A stretch of 64,000 nucleotides of DNA from Candidatus Coatesiibacteriota bacterium (GCA_030602715.1 JAUVZD010000004.1:62001-126000); one strand, 5' to 3'; counted from the stretch's first letter, positions 34,792-43,429 are shown. Numbers and translations are program-made. The notes: generated by a model not told the origin, from the sequence alone.

Positions 34792-34821
34792 ATTATATGA
34801 TAAATTTTCGGAAACTTTCAA
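34792..34821 (-). promoter_or_regulatory. promoter that would give a leaderless mRNA
   Basis: On the minus strand TTGAAA (34821-34816), an 18-base spacer and TATAAT (34797-34792). The first transcribed base is expected about seven bases after the -10 box, at the A of ATG 34785. Confidence 0.5.
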
Positions 34822-34922
34822 TCCAATCCATAAGCAAAAGCAATTCCATCCACTGAAACCTTTCCTGAGAGGATTTCGGTTTTGATTGATATTTGCAAAA
34901 GGAGATGCCAGAATATGCTTGA

Positions 34923-35480
34923 ATGAAACCTTCTTGCACAATCGGGCTTCACAGCATCATCCTCGCCCTAATATTCCTCACCGCTTGCGGCTCCCTTGGG
35001 GGACCGGGTGAGGTGACCACCGCTGGGGGCATCACCCTCAACTTCCCCCGCCACTGGAGCCTGCAGGAGGAGCACTCCTGCCGAATTGACGCCTCCTTGC
35101 GGGAGGGGGAGATAGTCCTGGCTCTCTATCCCCTACAAACGCCCCTGGAGGTGGGGGTCAACGGTCTACTTGATGCAAGGGGCTACTTCTGGAACGGAAA
35201 AGCTGACCACGATCAACTCCCGGGATACGGTTTTCGGTCCTTGGGGCGATGTTGCATCAGCTCCTGTCAGCACGGTGGGGACAGAGCCTCCCAGAAGGAC
35301 TATCAGGCGCAGACCCTGTATTGCTGTCAATACCAGTTTCTATTTCAACACCAAGATACAGCTTATATTGCAGAATTAGTCGCCTACATTGATGCGGACG
35401 ACGAAGGAGAAGCGAAGGGTTATTTTGAGGGACTGCTTGCCCCTGGTTTTGAGGTGCTGGAGACCCTCTCCGTGGATTAA
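34923..35480 (+). CDS. lipoprotein of unknown function, possibly with a compensated frameshift
   Basis: 185 residues. The signal peptide ends in a lipobox, FLTACGS, so Cys 22 would be lipidated. The middle, roughly residues 85-120, is Gly/Cys/Gln-rich and looks unnatural in this frame, while the +1 frame over 35170-35379 reads GATSGTEKLTT ... VFGPWGDVASAPVSTVG. The C-terminal part is well-behaved again (QHQDTAYIAELVAYID). A pair of opposite indels or read errors is possible. The start ATG overlaps a 3-codon frame. It is divergent from the gene at 34207. Confidence 0.5.
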   Translation: MKPSCTIGLHSIILALIFLTACGSLGGPGEVTTAGGITLNFPRHWSLQEEHSCRIDASLREGEIVLALYPLQTPLEVGVNGLLDARGYFWNGKADHDQLPGYGFRSLGRCCISSCQHGGDRASQKDYQAQTLYCCQYQFLFQHQDTAYIAELVAYIDADDEGEAKGYFEGLLAPGFEVLETLSVD

Positions 35481-35511
35481 GGCAAGGTGAAATTTTTATT
35501 AAAAATTTCCC

Positions 35512-35540
35512 TTGAAAAGCGGTGTAAAAGGATATATAAT
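35512..35540 (+). promoter_or_regulatory. promoter for the secreted protein gene at 35612
   Basis: TTGAAA at 35512-35517, a 17-base spacer and TATAAT at 35535-35540. Just upstream, GAAATTTTT (35489-35497) and AAAAATTTC (35501-35509) form an AT-only hairpin. Confidence 0.75.
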
Positions 35541-35611
35541 TATCAAAGACATATAACATCATATTGCAATCAGATTTTATTAACTACATAGAATTAAAAA
35601 AGGGAGAAAAT

Positions 35612-37945
35612 ATGAACAGGAATATCACCCCGGTTTTGCTATCGGTATGTCTGCTCATCCTCCTGCCCCTATCGGAAGTGGCAATCGGCCAAACTCTACC
35701 CGGCAATGTAAGTTCGGCAGGCGATACCACCACCACTCTCTCCAGCGATTCCAACACCATCTCCAACGCCAATATCCAGATTACCGTATCCAACGGCGAG
35801 TTTGGAAGGCCCGGTCAGCTCTCCTCGCTCCGTTACAAAACCGCTTCCGGTGAATGGGTGGAGCTCATTGAAGAGGGTCTATTCCTCGGCTTACAGGCGG
35901 GGGAGACATTTCCCGCACCGGGCACCATCACCAAGACCTCCAATACCTCCATCACCTTCCACTCCGACAGTTTCCCGGGCACGGAACCCGTTCCCATAGA
36001 AAGCACGGTAACCTACACCCTCAAAGGCAACCAACTGTGGGTAGACTTCACCCTCACCTTTAGCGACGAGGTTCTTCTGGACTACGGTCTGGAATGCGAT
36101 ATAAATTGTTCGCCTTTCTATGACATCCATAGCTACACCAACCAGAGCAAGGACGGAAAATTTTCACCTCTATCCTCCGATGGGGACGATAAGTTCTTCC
36201 TCAACCAGTTGATATTCTTAGCCGGCGAAGATGTCAGCTTGATGATAGTCCAGCCCAACCCCTACCACTCCACATTTGCAACCTTTCCAAATAAATATCT
36301 CACCTTAATGTTTATAGATTCCGAAGAACCGATATACGACCTTCCCGGTCCCCGCTTAGCCTCCTTGATGGCTCCCGGTCAGACCTTACGCCGGACTCTC
36401 TGCTTCATACCCACTGAGCTGGATTTCAACCCCTGGCAATTCTACAACTTCAACGACTCACCGCTGGTCTATCTCTCCCCCCACAAAGCCGGCTACGACT
36501 CCTCACTGATTTTCATGTGGGATGAGCTTCCCACCGTGTACACGCCGGAGGACGACCCCTGGAGTTTTTCGGAGGACGAAGACGACACCGAAAACTACTG
36601 GATCTCGGAGATGATAAAACAACTGAACAAATATCCCCGCCTAAGATTTAGTTGGCTGATACTGCCCGACGGCATAGGACCTTTTGAGGTGGATTCCGTC
36701 TATTACGAGGACGAGTCACATGATTGGTGGATGACCCACGCAGACCACAGGCTGTTGGATTTTGCAACTGAGGAGTACATTGACTGGCTACACAAGATAA
36801 GGGACAACTATTATCCCTGGGCAAAGCAGGTGGAGTTGGGCAACCACGGCTATCATCACACTCCCAACCTTGACGAACTGCTGAAGCACGAGTTTATCTA
36901 TTTTGATGAATTTCGTGACTCCAACATGATCGCCAAGATAGTATCGGACATGGATGCTCTAGGGTTAAATTGCTCCGTCCATGCGGTCCGTTTTCCCGGA
37001 TTCAAATATACCCGCTCCACGCTATGGGCTATCCTGGATAACGATTTCATCTTCTTGGATAATGGTAAAAGACTGGATGAATTCTACATGTCCTTCTACT
37101 ACAAGGATGGAAAGACAATATCCAGCGTGAATACCTGCTGGTGGTCCGACTACCACCCCGACACCGATTGGGGCAGACCTTTCTCCATGATAGGCCAACA
37201 ATTGGACAAACACAAGATAGCCCTTCTGGGCGGCCATCCGGTGGAGACTTTCTACGAAGACTCCCCCGAAGCATACCAGCGCTTTGATGAGATGATGGGG
37301 CGCATCTTCAATGAATATCCCCACGCTATCTTCTACGGGGCAAGAGAGATGGGCGCATTTATGATAGCTGTGAATGAAATTGACCGCATACGCTATCAAA
37401 TTTCGGACGGATATCTGGAAGTCAACCTCAACGGTGCCGTCCCCCAGGACACCACCCTAATCATCCACCTGCCGGACAATATGTTCATCACCTCAAACAC
37501 CGTCGTTATTGACGGCAGTATAATGAACGTCTCCCTGACCAAGAAGAATGATTTTCTGGTCTACATCATCCTACCCGCAATCTCTGAAGGAGCGCACACG
37601 ATACAGATTCCCATATCCACTATGCCTGTTCCATCAACAACCAACATATCGGTCAAATTATTTCCTAATCCCATCAGCTCAACTCAACAACTAAACGCAA
37701 TAGTAAACTGTCGCACAACCATCACCAATTGTTCTACTAGGGTCTATGACATCGCCGGCAACCTGATTATGGAGATAGACAATAGTCACTTCACCGCCCT
37801 CTCCGACACCACCAGAACTTTAGCCTTCAACCTCCTGGGACCGGGCAGTAACCTGGCTAACGGCGTCTACCTCCTCCATTTCAGCATCCAGACCGCCTGC
37901 GGTGAATTATTGCACCAGGTGGAGAAACTCGCCGTCCTGAAGTAA
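35612..37945 (+). CDS. secreted polysaccharide-deacetylase-like protein with type IX-like C-terminal sorting domain
   Basis: 777 residues from ATG 35612 (AGGGAG just upstream); an earlier in-frame ATG lacks this. A signal peptide ends near VAIGQTLPG (residue 27). A beta-rich N-terminal domain is followed, near residues 290-620, by a deacetylase-like region with WDELPTVYTP, FSWLILPDG and LGNHGYHHTPNLDEL, the last matching a metal-binding His block. The C-terminal 80 residues (VKLFPNPIS ... VYDIAGNLI ... LANGVYLLHF ... LAVLK) match the type A sorting or FlgD-like domains of FCB bacteria. Substrate unknown; the catalytic assignment is tentative. Confidence 0.65.
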   Translation: MNRNITPVLLSVCLLILLPLSEVAIGQTLPGNVSSAGDTTTTLSSDSNTISNANIQITVSNGEFGRPGQLSSLRYKTASGEWVELIEEGLFLGLQAGETFPAPGTITKTSNTSITFHSDSFPGTEPVPIESTVTYTLKGNQLWVDFTLTFSDEVLLDYGLECDINCSPFYDIHSYTNQSKDGKFSPLSSDGDDKFFLNQLIFLAGEDVSLMIVQPNPYHSTFATFPNKYLTLMFIDSEEPIYDLPGPRLASLMAPGQTLRRTLCFIPTELDFNPWQFYNFNDSPLVYLSPHKAGYDSSLIFMWDELPTVYTPEDDPWSFSEDEDDTENYWISEMIKQLNKYPRLRFSWLILPDGIGPFEVDSVYYEDESHDWWMTHADHRLLDFATEEYIDWLHKIRDNYYPWAKQVELGNHGYHHTPNLDELLKHEFIYFDEFRDSNMIAKIVSDMDALGLNCSVHAVRFPGFKYTRSTLWAILDNDFIFLDNGKRLDEFYMSFYYKDGKTISSVNTCWWSDYHPDTDWGRPFSMIGQQLDKHKIALLGGHPVETFYEDSPEAYQRFDEMMGRIFNEYPHAIFYGAREMGAFMIAVNEIDRIRYQISDGYLEVNLNGAVPQDTTLIIHLPDNMFITSNTVVIDGSIMNVSLTKKNDFLVYIILPAISEGAHTIQIPISTMPVPSTTNISVKLFPNPISSTQQLNAIVNCRTTITNCSTRVYDIAGNLIMEIDNSHFTALSDTTRTLAFNLLGPGSNLANGVYLLHFSIQTACGELLHQVEKLAVLK

Positions 37946-37968
37946 ATAGATAGGAGACCAGCGAAAAA

Positions 37969-37993
37969 GGGCGGGGGAGAATAATCCCCGCCC
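37969..37993 (+). terminator. hairpin terminator
   Basis: GGGCGGGG and CCCCGCCC form an 8-bp stem with a 9-base loop, 24 bases after the stop; the T tract is poor. Confidence 0.6.
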
Positions 37994-38109
37994 CTCCCTT
38001 AATCGGGTTTGCGACTTCCCAACCATTTTATCGGCTCATCCCCCACCCCTCCTCTCACCACCCGCCATCTCATACCTTATCTACCACCATTGCCAGCAAT
38101 CAATCCGTA

Positions 38110-38138
38110 TTTACTAACTCAACGATCTGTGTTATATT
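38110..38138 (+). promoter_or_regulatory. promoter for the methyltransferase gene
   Basis: TTTACT at 38110-38115, a 17-base spacer and TATATT at 38133-38138. The gene starts 46 bases later. Confidence 0.5.
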
Positions 38139-38184
38139 CCCCAAAAGCACCCTTTCACTCTCCCAGAGCCCCCACCGATAGCCT

Positions 38185-39093
38185 ATGGCAAACATCATAT
38201 CACCGACAATCCCCAAGAATCCACCCACCTCCTGCCCCCTCTGCTCCTTCACCCACGCCTTCCCCTACCTGACCGTGGACGGCATCCCCCTCTGGGGCTG
38301 TTACCGCTGTGGATGCCTCTTCGCCCATCACCCCCGGCTGGAGCGTATCCTCGGCGAATACTACGCCGGGCAATACGCCGATGACCGGGGACACGGCGGG
38401 GAGAGGGGAATAGACCGCTGTAAAGAGGGGACCTACACCAGGTATCTAAGCAGGATAGCGACGAGGAAGGGTTCCCGTCCCCGCAGACTGCTGGAGATAG
38501 GCTGTTCGGCGGGTTTGGGGTTGCTCACCGCAAAGAAGCTGGGCTTTGAAGTAGCCGGTTTGGAGCTCTCCCCGGATTCAGTGCGCACAGCAAGAGAGCT
38601 TCTACCCGGCGTGGAGATATTCTCCGGCACGGTCCTGGAAGCTCCCTATCCCGATAACAGCTTTGATGTGGTGGTGCTTCTGGATACCGTGGAGCATTTC
38701 CAGAAGCCACACGCCGAACTTGAGGCTTGCGCCCGCCTCCTCGCCCCGGGCGGGGATATGGTGATCGTTACCCCCAACACGGTCTCCCTGACCCATCGGC
38801 TCTCCCCCCACCTCTGGCCCCATCTGGTCATTGAGCACTCCACCCTCTTCAACCCCAAAGCACTGCGACGGACTCTGGAGGAGTTCGGCTTGAGGCAGGT
38901 GCACACCGGCTTCGCCCACAAGAGATTCAATCTGGAGATGATGACCCACCACCTGAATCTAAACCCGGGCACCCCCGGGGCTGGTCTCCTCCTCAAGCTG
39001 TTCTCCCTGATGCCGGCAAAACTGCGCCAGGCGCCCTTTCCCTTCAACTACGGAGAGTTCTTCGCCTACTTCAAGAAGCCGTCCCCCGCCTGA
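38185..39093 (+). CDS. class I SAM-dependent methyltransferase with N-terminal zinc ribbon
   Basis: 302 residues. A CPLC and CYRCGC pair near residues 17-45 forms a zinc knuckle. The methyltransferase core starts at LLEIGCSAGLGLL (motif I, near residue 98) and includes DVVVLLDTVEHFQKP and LAPGGDMVIVTPN. This architecture is common in enzymes that modify sugars, lipids or natural products; the acceptor cannot be read. It is flanked by secreted protein genes and has its own promoter. Confidence 0.75.
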   Translation: MANIISPTIPKNPPTSCPLCSFTHAFPYLTVDGIPLWGCYRCGCLFAHHPRLERILGEYYAGQYADDRGHGGERGIDRCKEGTYTRYLSRIATRKGSRPRRLLEIGCSAGLGLLTAKKLGFEVAGLELSPDSVRTARELLPGVEIFSGTVLEAPYPDNSFDVVVLLDTVEHFQKPHAELEACARLLAPGGDMVIVTPNTVSLTHRLSPHLWPHLVIEHSTLFNPKALRRTLEEFGLRQVHTGFAHKRFNLEMMTHHLNLNPGTPGAGLLLKLFSLMPAKLRQAPFPFNYGEFFAYFKKPSPA

Positions 39094-39159
39094 ACACCAG
39101 AGCTGGATGGAATTTTCACCCAAAGCTTCAGTCTGTCAACATCAGCGACAGATGGATAT

Positions 39160-39192
39160 AAAAAAAATCCGCCGACTGCCCGCGCCGGCGGA
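39160..39192 (-). terminator. strong intrinsic terminator
   Basis: TCCGCCG and CGGCGGA form a 7-bp stem; on the minus strand a run of eight T follows (39167-39160). It ends the gene at 39216. Confidence 0.85.
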
Positions 39193-39215
39193 GTGAGAAC
39201 CGCTCAACGGAGGGG

Positions 39216-40337
39216 CTACTCACCGCCCGGAAGTGGGGGATAGCCGAAAGCATCAAAAATCAGCGGAATCTTCACCAGCCCCAGGTCAAATATGCCGAAA
39301 TCGGCGACCAGGTCTATCTCCCGACAGCCTTGGGGGACATAGAAGGTAACCTTTCCCCCCAGATGTTCATCGGAGGAGAGCATCTCATTGGGAATCTCGC
39401 CAGCCGAACCCGATTTATCCGGCAGCAGGGGCTCAAAATCCGCACCCTGCACACGGAATATCAAACTGCGGGAAAAAAGCCAGCTGTCGTCCCCTTCACT
39501 ATAAACCTCCACTTCAACGACCAGCTTATCCCGAACCACAACCTCACCGTAGAGCTCTATCTCCTCCCCCACATCCAGGTAAAACCCCAATACCCGCACA
39601 CGATAATCACCCACCCCCACTTCCTTATCCACATCATATTTCAAGGGTTGTTTTTCAGGCGCTTTGGGGACCCTCTTGGGAGTGAGTTTCCCGCTCTCCT
39701 CCAGCTCTATACTGTAAGAGCTCAAATCAAGCGAGGTGAGGCGAATTATGGGAACGGTATTGTCAATGTGGAACTCCGCTATCTCTTCACCGTATCTGCA
39801 GTAGTATGTGAAGATACCTCCGCAGATACTTTCAGCCTGGTTGCCCTCAGCCGGGGGCAGGGCGCAGACATTACCCAAAAGTAAGTCTATGGGACCGCCG
39901 CCCCCCTCCTCTGTGCGGTTATACTCCTCCACGCCAGCCGCGTCCAGCTCCCAACGACGCCCCCAACTGTATTCAATCAAACGCACCACCTGATAGGGCT
40001 GACCTACCTCCGGAGGAGCCTTCACCAGAAATTCTCGCACTTGCATGTGGCCCGCATCATCCCGCTGGGTCTGGCGAATCCAGTAAGCCTTCTCACCATC
40101 CACCGACTCCTCCCCGAACACCAACAAGGTCTCCTCAAAAGAGCCGGCGGCGGAGTTGGACACCTTATAGGTCACCCACTCGCCCACCTCCAGCTCCTGT
40201 CTGGGAAGCTCATCAGCCAGCCGGTCCTGCAGCCTCTTACTACAGCCCCAGTTTATGAGCACCACCGCCGAAAGAACTGTGACAGCCAGCAGGAGGGCTA
40301 TGCCCAAACCCAGAAAACGGATTCTCAATCCACCCAT
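39216..40337 (-). CDS. membrane-anchored extracytoplasmic protein, unknown function
   Basis: 373 residues from ATG 40337 (GGGAG at 8-base spacing). A signal-like helix (about residues 8-30) ends in LINWGCSK, which could be a poor lipobox. The rest is soluble with many short beta strands, including a region ending DYRVRVLGFYLDVGEEIELYGEVVV. I recognise no family. It stands alone between a terminator and a 392-base gap. Confidence 0.55.
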   Translation of the reverse strand: MGGLRIRFLGLGIALLLAVTVLSAVVLINWGCSKRLQDRLADELPRQELEVGEWVTYKVSNSAAGSFEETLLVFGEESVDGEKAYWIRQTQRDDAGHMQVREFLVKAPPEVGQPYQVVRLIEYSWGRRWELDAAGVEEYNRTEEGGGGPIDLLLGNVCALPPAEGNQAESICGGIFTYYCRYGEEIAEFHIDNTVPIIRLTSLDLSSYSIELEESGKLTPKRVPKAPEKQPLKYDVDKEVGVGDYRVRVLGFYLDVGEEIELYGEVVVRDKLVVEVEVYSEGDDSWLFSRSLIFRVQGADFEPLLPDKSGSAGEIPNEMLSSDEHLGGKVTFYVPQGCREIDLVADFGIFDLGLVKIPLIFDAFGYPPLPGGE

Positions 40338-40521
40338 TGTAAATCTCCCGGAAAGAAGATTAACTGGCATTATAACAATAAATTCGGGAAAGGGAAGGTG
40401 AAAATTACATCTTTTCATAAGGTATTATTGGCTTATATAATATGCCATGTTTGAATAGCCTTGATATCACCGTTCAGCGGAACGCCAAAGAGGATAGCTT
40501 TAATGTCGGTAAATTTTATCT

Positions 40522-40550
40522 TTGTTAGGAATTATTTTATATGATATACT
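40522..40550 (+). promoter_or_regulatory. promoter in the 40338-40729 gap
   Basis: TTGTTA at 40522-40527, a 17-base spacer and TATACT at 40545-40550. It would drive the genes at 40730 and 41170 with a leader of about 170 bases. I see no gene or RNA family in the rest of this gap. Confidence 0.5.
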
Positions 40551-40729
40551 GTTATTGTGTAAAATGGCACCGAAGCTCTTGCGTGTTCTTCCATTGAAAG
40601 TATCAACTTCATACTTGAATTCAAGCTTGGGATCTAACCTATACATTGATTTTTTAACAAAGCTACACCCAACTTATGTCTGTAGAGCTGGAAACATAAA
40701 CATGCGTTCAATCAAAAAAGGAGGAGGGT

Positions 40730-41152
40730 ATGACCTGGAGAGTTTTAATTCCCTGGGGTTGCGCCGTCACTCTTATCATTCTGGTTCTGTCCGGCTGTGA
40801 GGGAGAAGCTGTGACCCCCCCATACATCAACCCTGACGATGTGGAGAAGATGGCCGTCTATTTCGCCACAACCGGCACCGACGACCTGACCGAAGCTCAG
40901 GTGAATTTCAACATCACCGATGCCACCACAATCAAGTTACTCCTTGATACCATCCCATCTGATCAAACAGAGGACGGCTCCATGTATCTTGCCGACAATA
41001 ACGGCTACATCTACATCAAATTCAAAAACGGGGCCTTCAAAATCTATCATATCTATCTTGATTGGGCACGCTTCTGCGGCAAAGACTTGCGCACAACCAG
41101 CTATTCCATCAGCGAGACCGGCCAGACCCTTTGGCCGTCTTACGCCCAATAG
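40730..41152 (+). CDS. small lipoprotein, unknown function
   Basis: 140 residues. The signal peptide ends in the lipobox LVLSGCEGE, so Cys 23 is the likely acylated residue. The mature part (about 118 residues) has alternating strands and a short VYFATTGTDDLTEAQVNFNI stretch. GGAGGAGGGT precedes the ATG. It is 17 bases upstream of the DUF4347-like gene and presumably shares its transcript. Confidence 0.6.
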   Translation: MTWRVLIPWGCAVTLIILVLSGCEGEAVTPPYINPDDVEKMAVYFATTGTDDLTEAQVNFNITDATTIKLLLDTIPSDQTEDGSMYLADNNGYIYIKFKNGAFKIYHIYLDWARFCGKDLRTTSYSISETGQTLWPSYAQ

Positions 41153-41169
41153 GAGAGGGGGATTGACAG

Positions 41170-41718
41170 ATGAAGAAGCATCATCTACTTATCGGCGTAT
41201 CGGTCCTGGCAATTCTGGCACTAGCCATCAGCATCTCTCTCTCCGGACCTAAGTCGCCCAACCCGGCACCCGTGACCATAATCGGAGTGGAACAACCGAT
41301 GGAAGAGGATTCCGCTCTGGAAGCGGCAGTCGATAACCTGGAAGACAACGGTTACGACGTATCCCGTTGGGAATGTAAAGAGACTATGGTAAGTACAGTT
41401 CTGGAACAGTTGGGAGAGGGTGACTGCATTCAGGACCTTTACCTCATCGGGCATGGGAGTCCGGGAAATATCTCCACCGGTGACGGCAAAGGAACCGAAC
41501 GCTGCAAGCACATCAACGGCGACCCCACCGATTGGCAGGATGCCTTGGCACCACTGCAGGGCAAATTCTGTCAAGGGGCGGAAGTGCATCTTATCGGTTG
41601 TGAAGTTGGGAAAGGTGATGCCGGAACCGATAAATTGCAGGCGTTGGCAAACTTCCTCGGTGTAACCGTCAGCGCACCCACGTCACGGTCAGGGCCGGAG
41701 ATGTATCTGACTGGATAA
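41170..41718 (+). CDS. exported DUF4347-like protein
   Basis: 182 residues. An N-terminal helix (about residues 6-25) anchors or exports it. The body matches the DUF4347 pattern: DLYLIGHGSPGNI near residue 95, then WQDALAPL, then GAEVHLIGCEVGKGDAGTDKL near 140, which resembles the His and Cys positions of clan CD peptidases. Most known members are large adhesin-like proteins in which this is one domain; here it stands alone. Whether it is a peptidase is unproven. Confidence 0.6.
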   Translation: MKKHHLLIGVSVLAILALAISISLSGPKSPNPAPVTIIGVEQPMEEDSALEAAVDNLEDNGYDVSRWECKETMVSTVLEQLGEGDCIQDLYLIGHGSPGNISTGDGKGTERCKHINGDPTDWQDALAPLQGKFCQGAEVHLIGCEVGKGDAGTDKLQALANFLGVTVSAPTSRSGPEMYLTG

Positions 41719-41765
41719 AGTGACAACCCACAAGTTATATTAAATCTCTCAAAACCCCCACTCCC

Positions 41766-41802
41766 CCCCCCCCCCCGCCAAAGGCGGGGGGGGCGCCTTT
41801 TT
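41766..41802 (+). terminator. intrinsic terminator with C and G homopolymer arms
   Basis: A run of 14 C (41763-41776) followed by GCC, AAA, GGC and eight G makes an 11-bp stem with a 3-base loop, then CGCCTTTTT (to 41802). Confidence 0.85.
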
Positions 41803-41931
41803 CATCTTTATCATTGAACCTAGGAAGTAAGTTATTGTAGTATCTTGGAAAATCCAACTTCTCACCACACAGATGAGACCCTCCAACTGTGGCAACTAAA
41901 CTGAACAATCAGCAGAAGCTGAGGTGTCACC

Positions 41932-42741
41932 ATGCCCGAACTACCTGAAATATCCATTCTGGCTCGGCAGATGAGCGAGACCATCGTTGGACGAAGGATA
42001 AAATCCGCCGAGATAGTCCAGCCCAAATGCCTAAACATCCCTCCGGAGCAGTTCAGAGAAGGGGTCGCCAAGCAAGAGATAGTTGAGGTCCAACCTCGTG
42101 GCAAGTGGCTGGACCTGAGGCTCTCCCACCGACACCTCCTGCTCAATCTGGGCATGGGCGGGGACTTATTATACTTCCCTTTGGGCAAGGAGCCCGCCGA
42201 AAAGCGCCGAGCCCTCTTCGCCTTAGACGACGGCTCAGGCTTCATGGTGAGCTTCTTCTGGTTCGGATACATACATCTGGTCAAGGATATAAGCGAACAC
42301 CCCCAGGTGGGTTCACTGGGGATGGAGCCCCTCTCCCCTCAATTTACCGTTGATTCCCTCAAAAAGTTGCTTGCCGGCAGGCGGGGCAACATCAAATCCC
42401 TCCTAACCAATCAAAGAATGGTCGCCGGAATCGGCAATGTCTATATTCAGGATATTCTCTTCTCCGCAAGGCTCCACCCCAAGCGCAGGGCAGGCTCCTT
42501 GAACGAGGAAGAGGTGCTCGCATTGCACCGGGCCATCACAGACGTCCTTCGGGCTTCCGTCAATAAGGGCGGTCTGGCTTACGAGCGGGACTTCTTTGGA
42601 AACTCCGGGCGTTTTCGTGTGGAGGACATGGCTGTCGGCTACCGGGAGGGGAAGCCCTGTCCGCTCTGCGGCTCTGCAGTGGAGAAGATTAAGACCGGAA
42701 GCACCTCACAGTATATCTGCCCCAACTGCCAAAAACTTTAA
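41932..42741 (+). CDS. mutM: formamidopyrimidine-DNA glycosylase family protein
   Basis: 269 residues. MPELPE at the start gives the catalytic N-terminal Pro and the adjacent Glu after Met removal. The H2TH region (NIKSLLTNQRMVAGIGNVYIQDILF) and the C-terminal zinc finger CPLCGSAVEK ... YICPNC are intact. It removes oxidised bases and nicks the abasic site. It may be closer to plant or nei-like branches than to E. coli MutM, so the gene symbol is by family. The MscL-like gene follows 19 bases later. Confidence 0.88.
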   Translation: MPELPEISILARQMSETIVGRRIKSAEIVQPKCLNIPPEQFREGVAKQEIVEVQPRGKWLDLRLSHRHLLLNLGMGGDLLYFPLGKEPAEKRRALFALDDGSGFMVSFFWFGYIHLVKDISEHPQVGSLGMEPLSPQFTVDSLKKLLAGRRGNIKSLLTNQRMVAGIGNVYIQDILFSARLHPKRRAGSLNEEEVLALHRAITDVLRASVNKGGLAYERDFFGNSGRFRVEDMAVGYREGKPCPLCGSAVEKIKTGSTSQYICPNCQKL

Positions 42742-42760
42742 AAACCCGGGAGGTAAAAAA

Positions 42761-43078
42761 ATTGCTAAAGGCGGAAGGTCTCGGGGTTCCAGAGCGTTTA
42801 GAACTTTCTTCAGTGACATCAATATCCTCACCCTCATTGTAGCGGTAGCGGTCGGCGAGGTGGCTCGGGATTTCGTCCTCTCATTTGTCCACGGCATCAT
42901 CATGCCCCTAATAAACCTCATCTGGCAGGTGGAGAACTGGAAGGACTGGAAGGTGCCCCTGGCAGGAACCTGGCTTAAAGTGGGCGAACCCCTTGCCAAC
43001 CTCATCGTCCTTTTGGTCACCCTGGGGCTGGTCTTCTTTGCCGCAAAAACCCTCCTGGAAAGAAACATCAGGGGCTAG
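42761..43078 (+). CDS. MscL-family-like small membrane protein with probable ATT start codon
   Basis: 105 residues. Two helices match the MscL layout: RTFFSDINILTLIVAVAVGEVARDF for the first, then HGIIMPLINLI, a loop, and GEPLANLIVLLVTLGLVFFAAKTLLER for the second. The conserved MPLI stretch is typical. The start is inferred to be ATT at 42761: GGGAGG at 42748-42753 sits seven bases upstream and no ATG, GTG or TTG lies in frame before the first helix. A channel role is inference. The Lys/Arg/Gly-rich N-terminus is longer than in E. coli MscL. Confidence 0.65.
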   Translation: MAKGGRSRGSRAFRTFFSDINILTLIVAVAVGEVARDFVLSFVHGIIMPLINLIWQVENWKDWKVPLAGTWLKVGEPLANLIVLLVTLGLVFFAAKTLLERNIRG

Positions 43079-43226
43079 AACTCCGAAATGGTTCATCAAT
43101 GACCAAAGATGAATATGAAGTTGCCTGGTGGATGAGGATTTCCGCAAGCCTGAATATTTATACCTGAAATCTATTGGACATGCTTAACCATTCATTATAT
43201 AATCTTCTCATAATTTTTTCACCAAC

Positions 43227-43334
43227 ACCTACCCGGAAGTCCTGCAAGCCGCCCAACTATACGACCCCCCTTACAATTATTCTCTCAATGTCCAACCCTC
43301 CAGCCTGGGGAAGATTCGCTCCCTCTATCACTAG
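43227..43334 (+). pseudogene. 3' remnant of a selenoprotein paralogue
   Basis: Reads TYPEVLQAAQLYDPPYNYS, then LNVQPSSLGKIRSLYH and TAG. It aligns over 36 codons with the end of the gene at 43500-44312 (TYREVLQAAQLYDPPYDYA, LNIQPSSLGVIRSLYH). No start or upstream part is left in 43079-43226, which contains only a 22-codon frame of no clear meaning. The downstream terminator was copied too. Confidence 0.8.
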
Positions 43335-43358
43335 TAAAAGACCAAAGGTTCTTATTTG

Positions 43359-43397
43359 ACAACGCCGCCCCTGAGGGAGGCGTTGTTAATTTTTTTA
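43359..43397 (+). terminator. intrinsic terminator of the remnant gene
   Basis: ACAACGCC ... GGCGTTGT stem with a GCCC/GGGA extension and a 4-base loop, followed by TAATTTTTTT. The same design follows the intact paralogue at 44336. Confidence 0.85.
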
Positions 43398-43429
43398 TTA
43401 AACCAGACCTTTTTTTCTAAAAAAATTAC

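Noticed and set aside
43099-43167. 22-codon frame between the MscL-like gene and the paralogue remnant
   Set aside because: No ribosome site, no similarity to the selenoprotein and no promoter; most likely chance.
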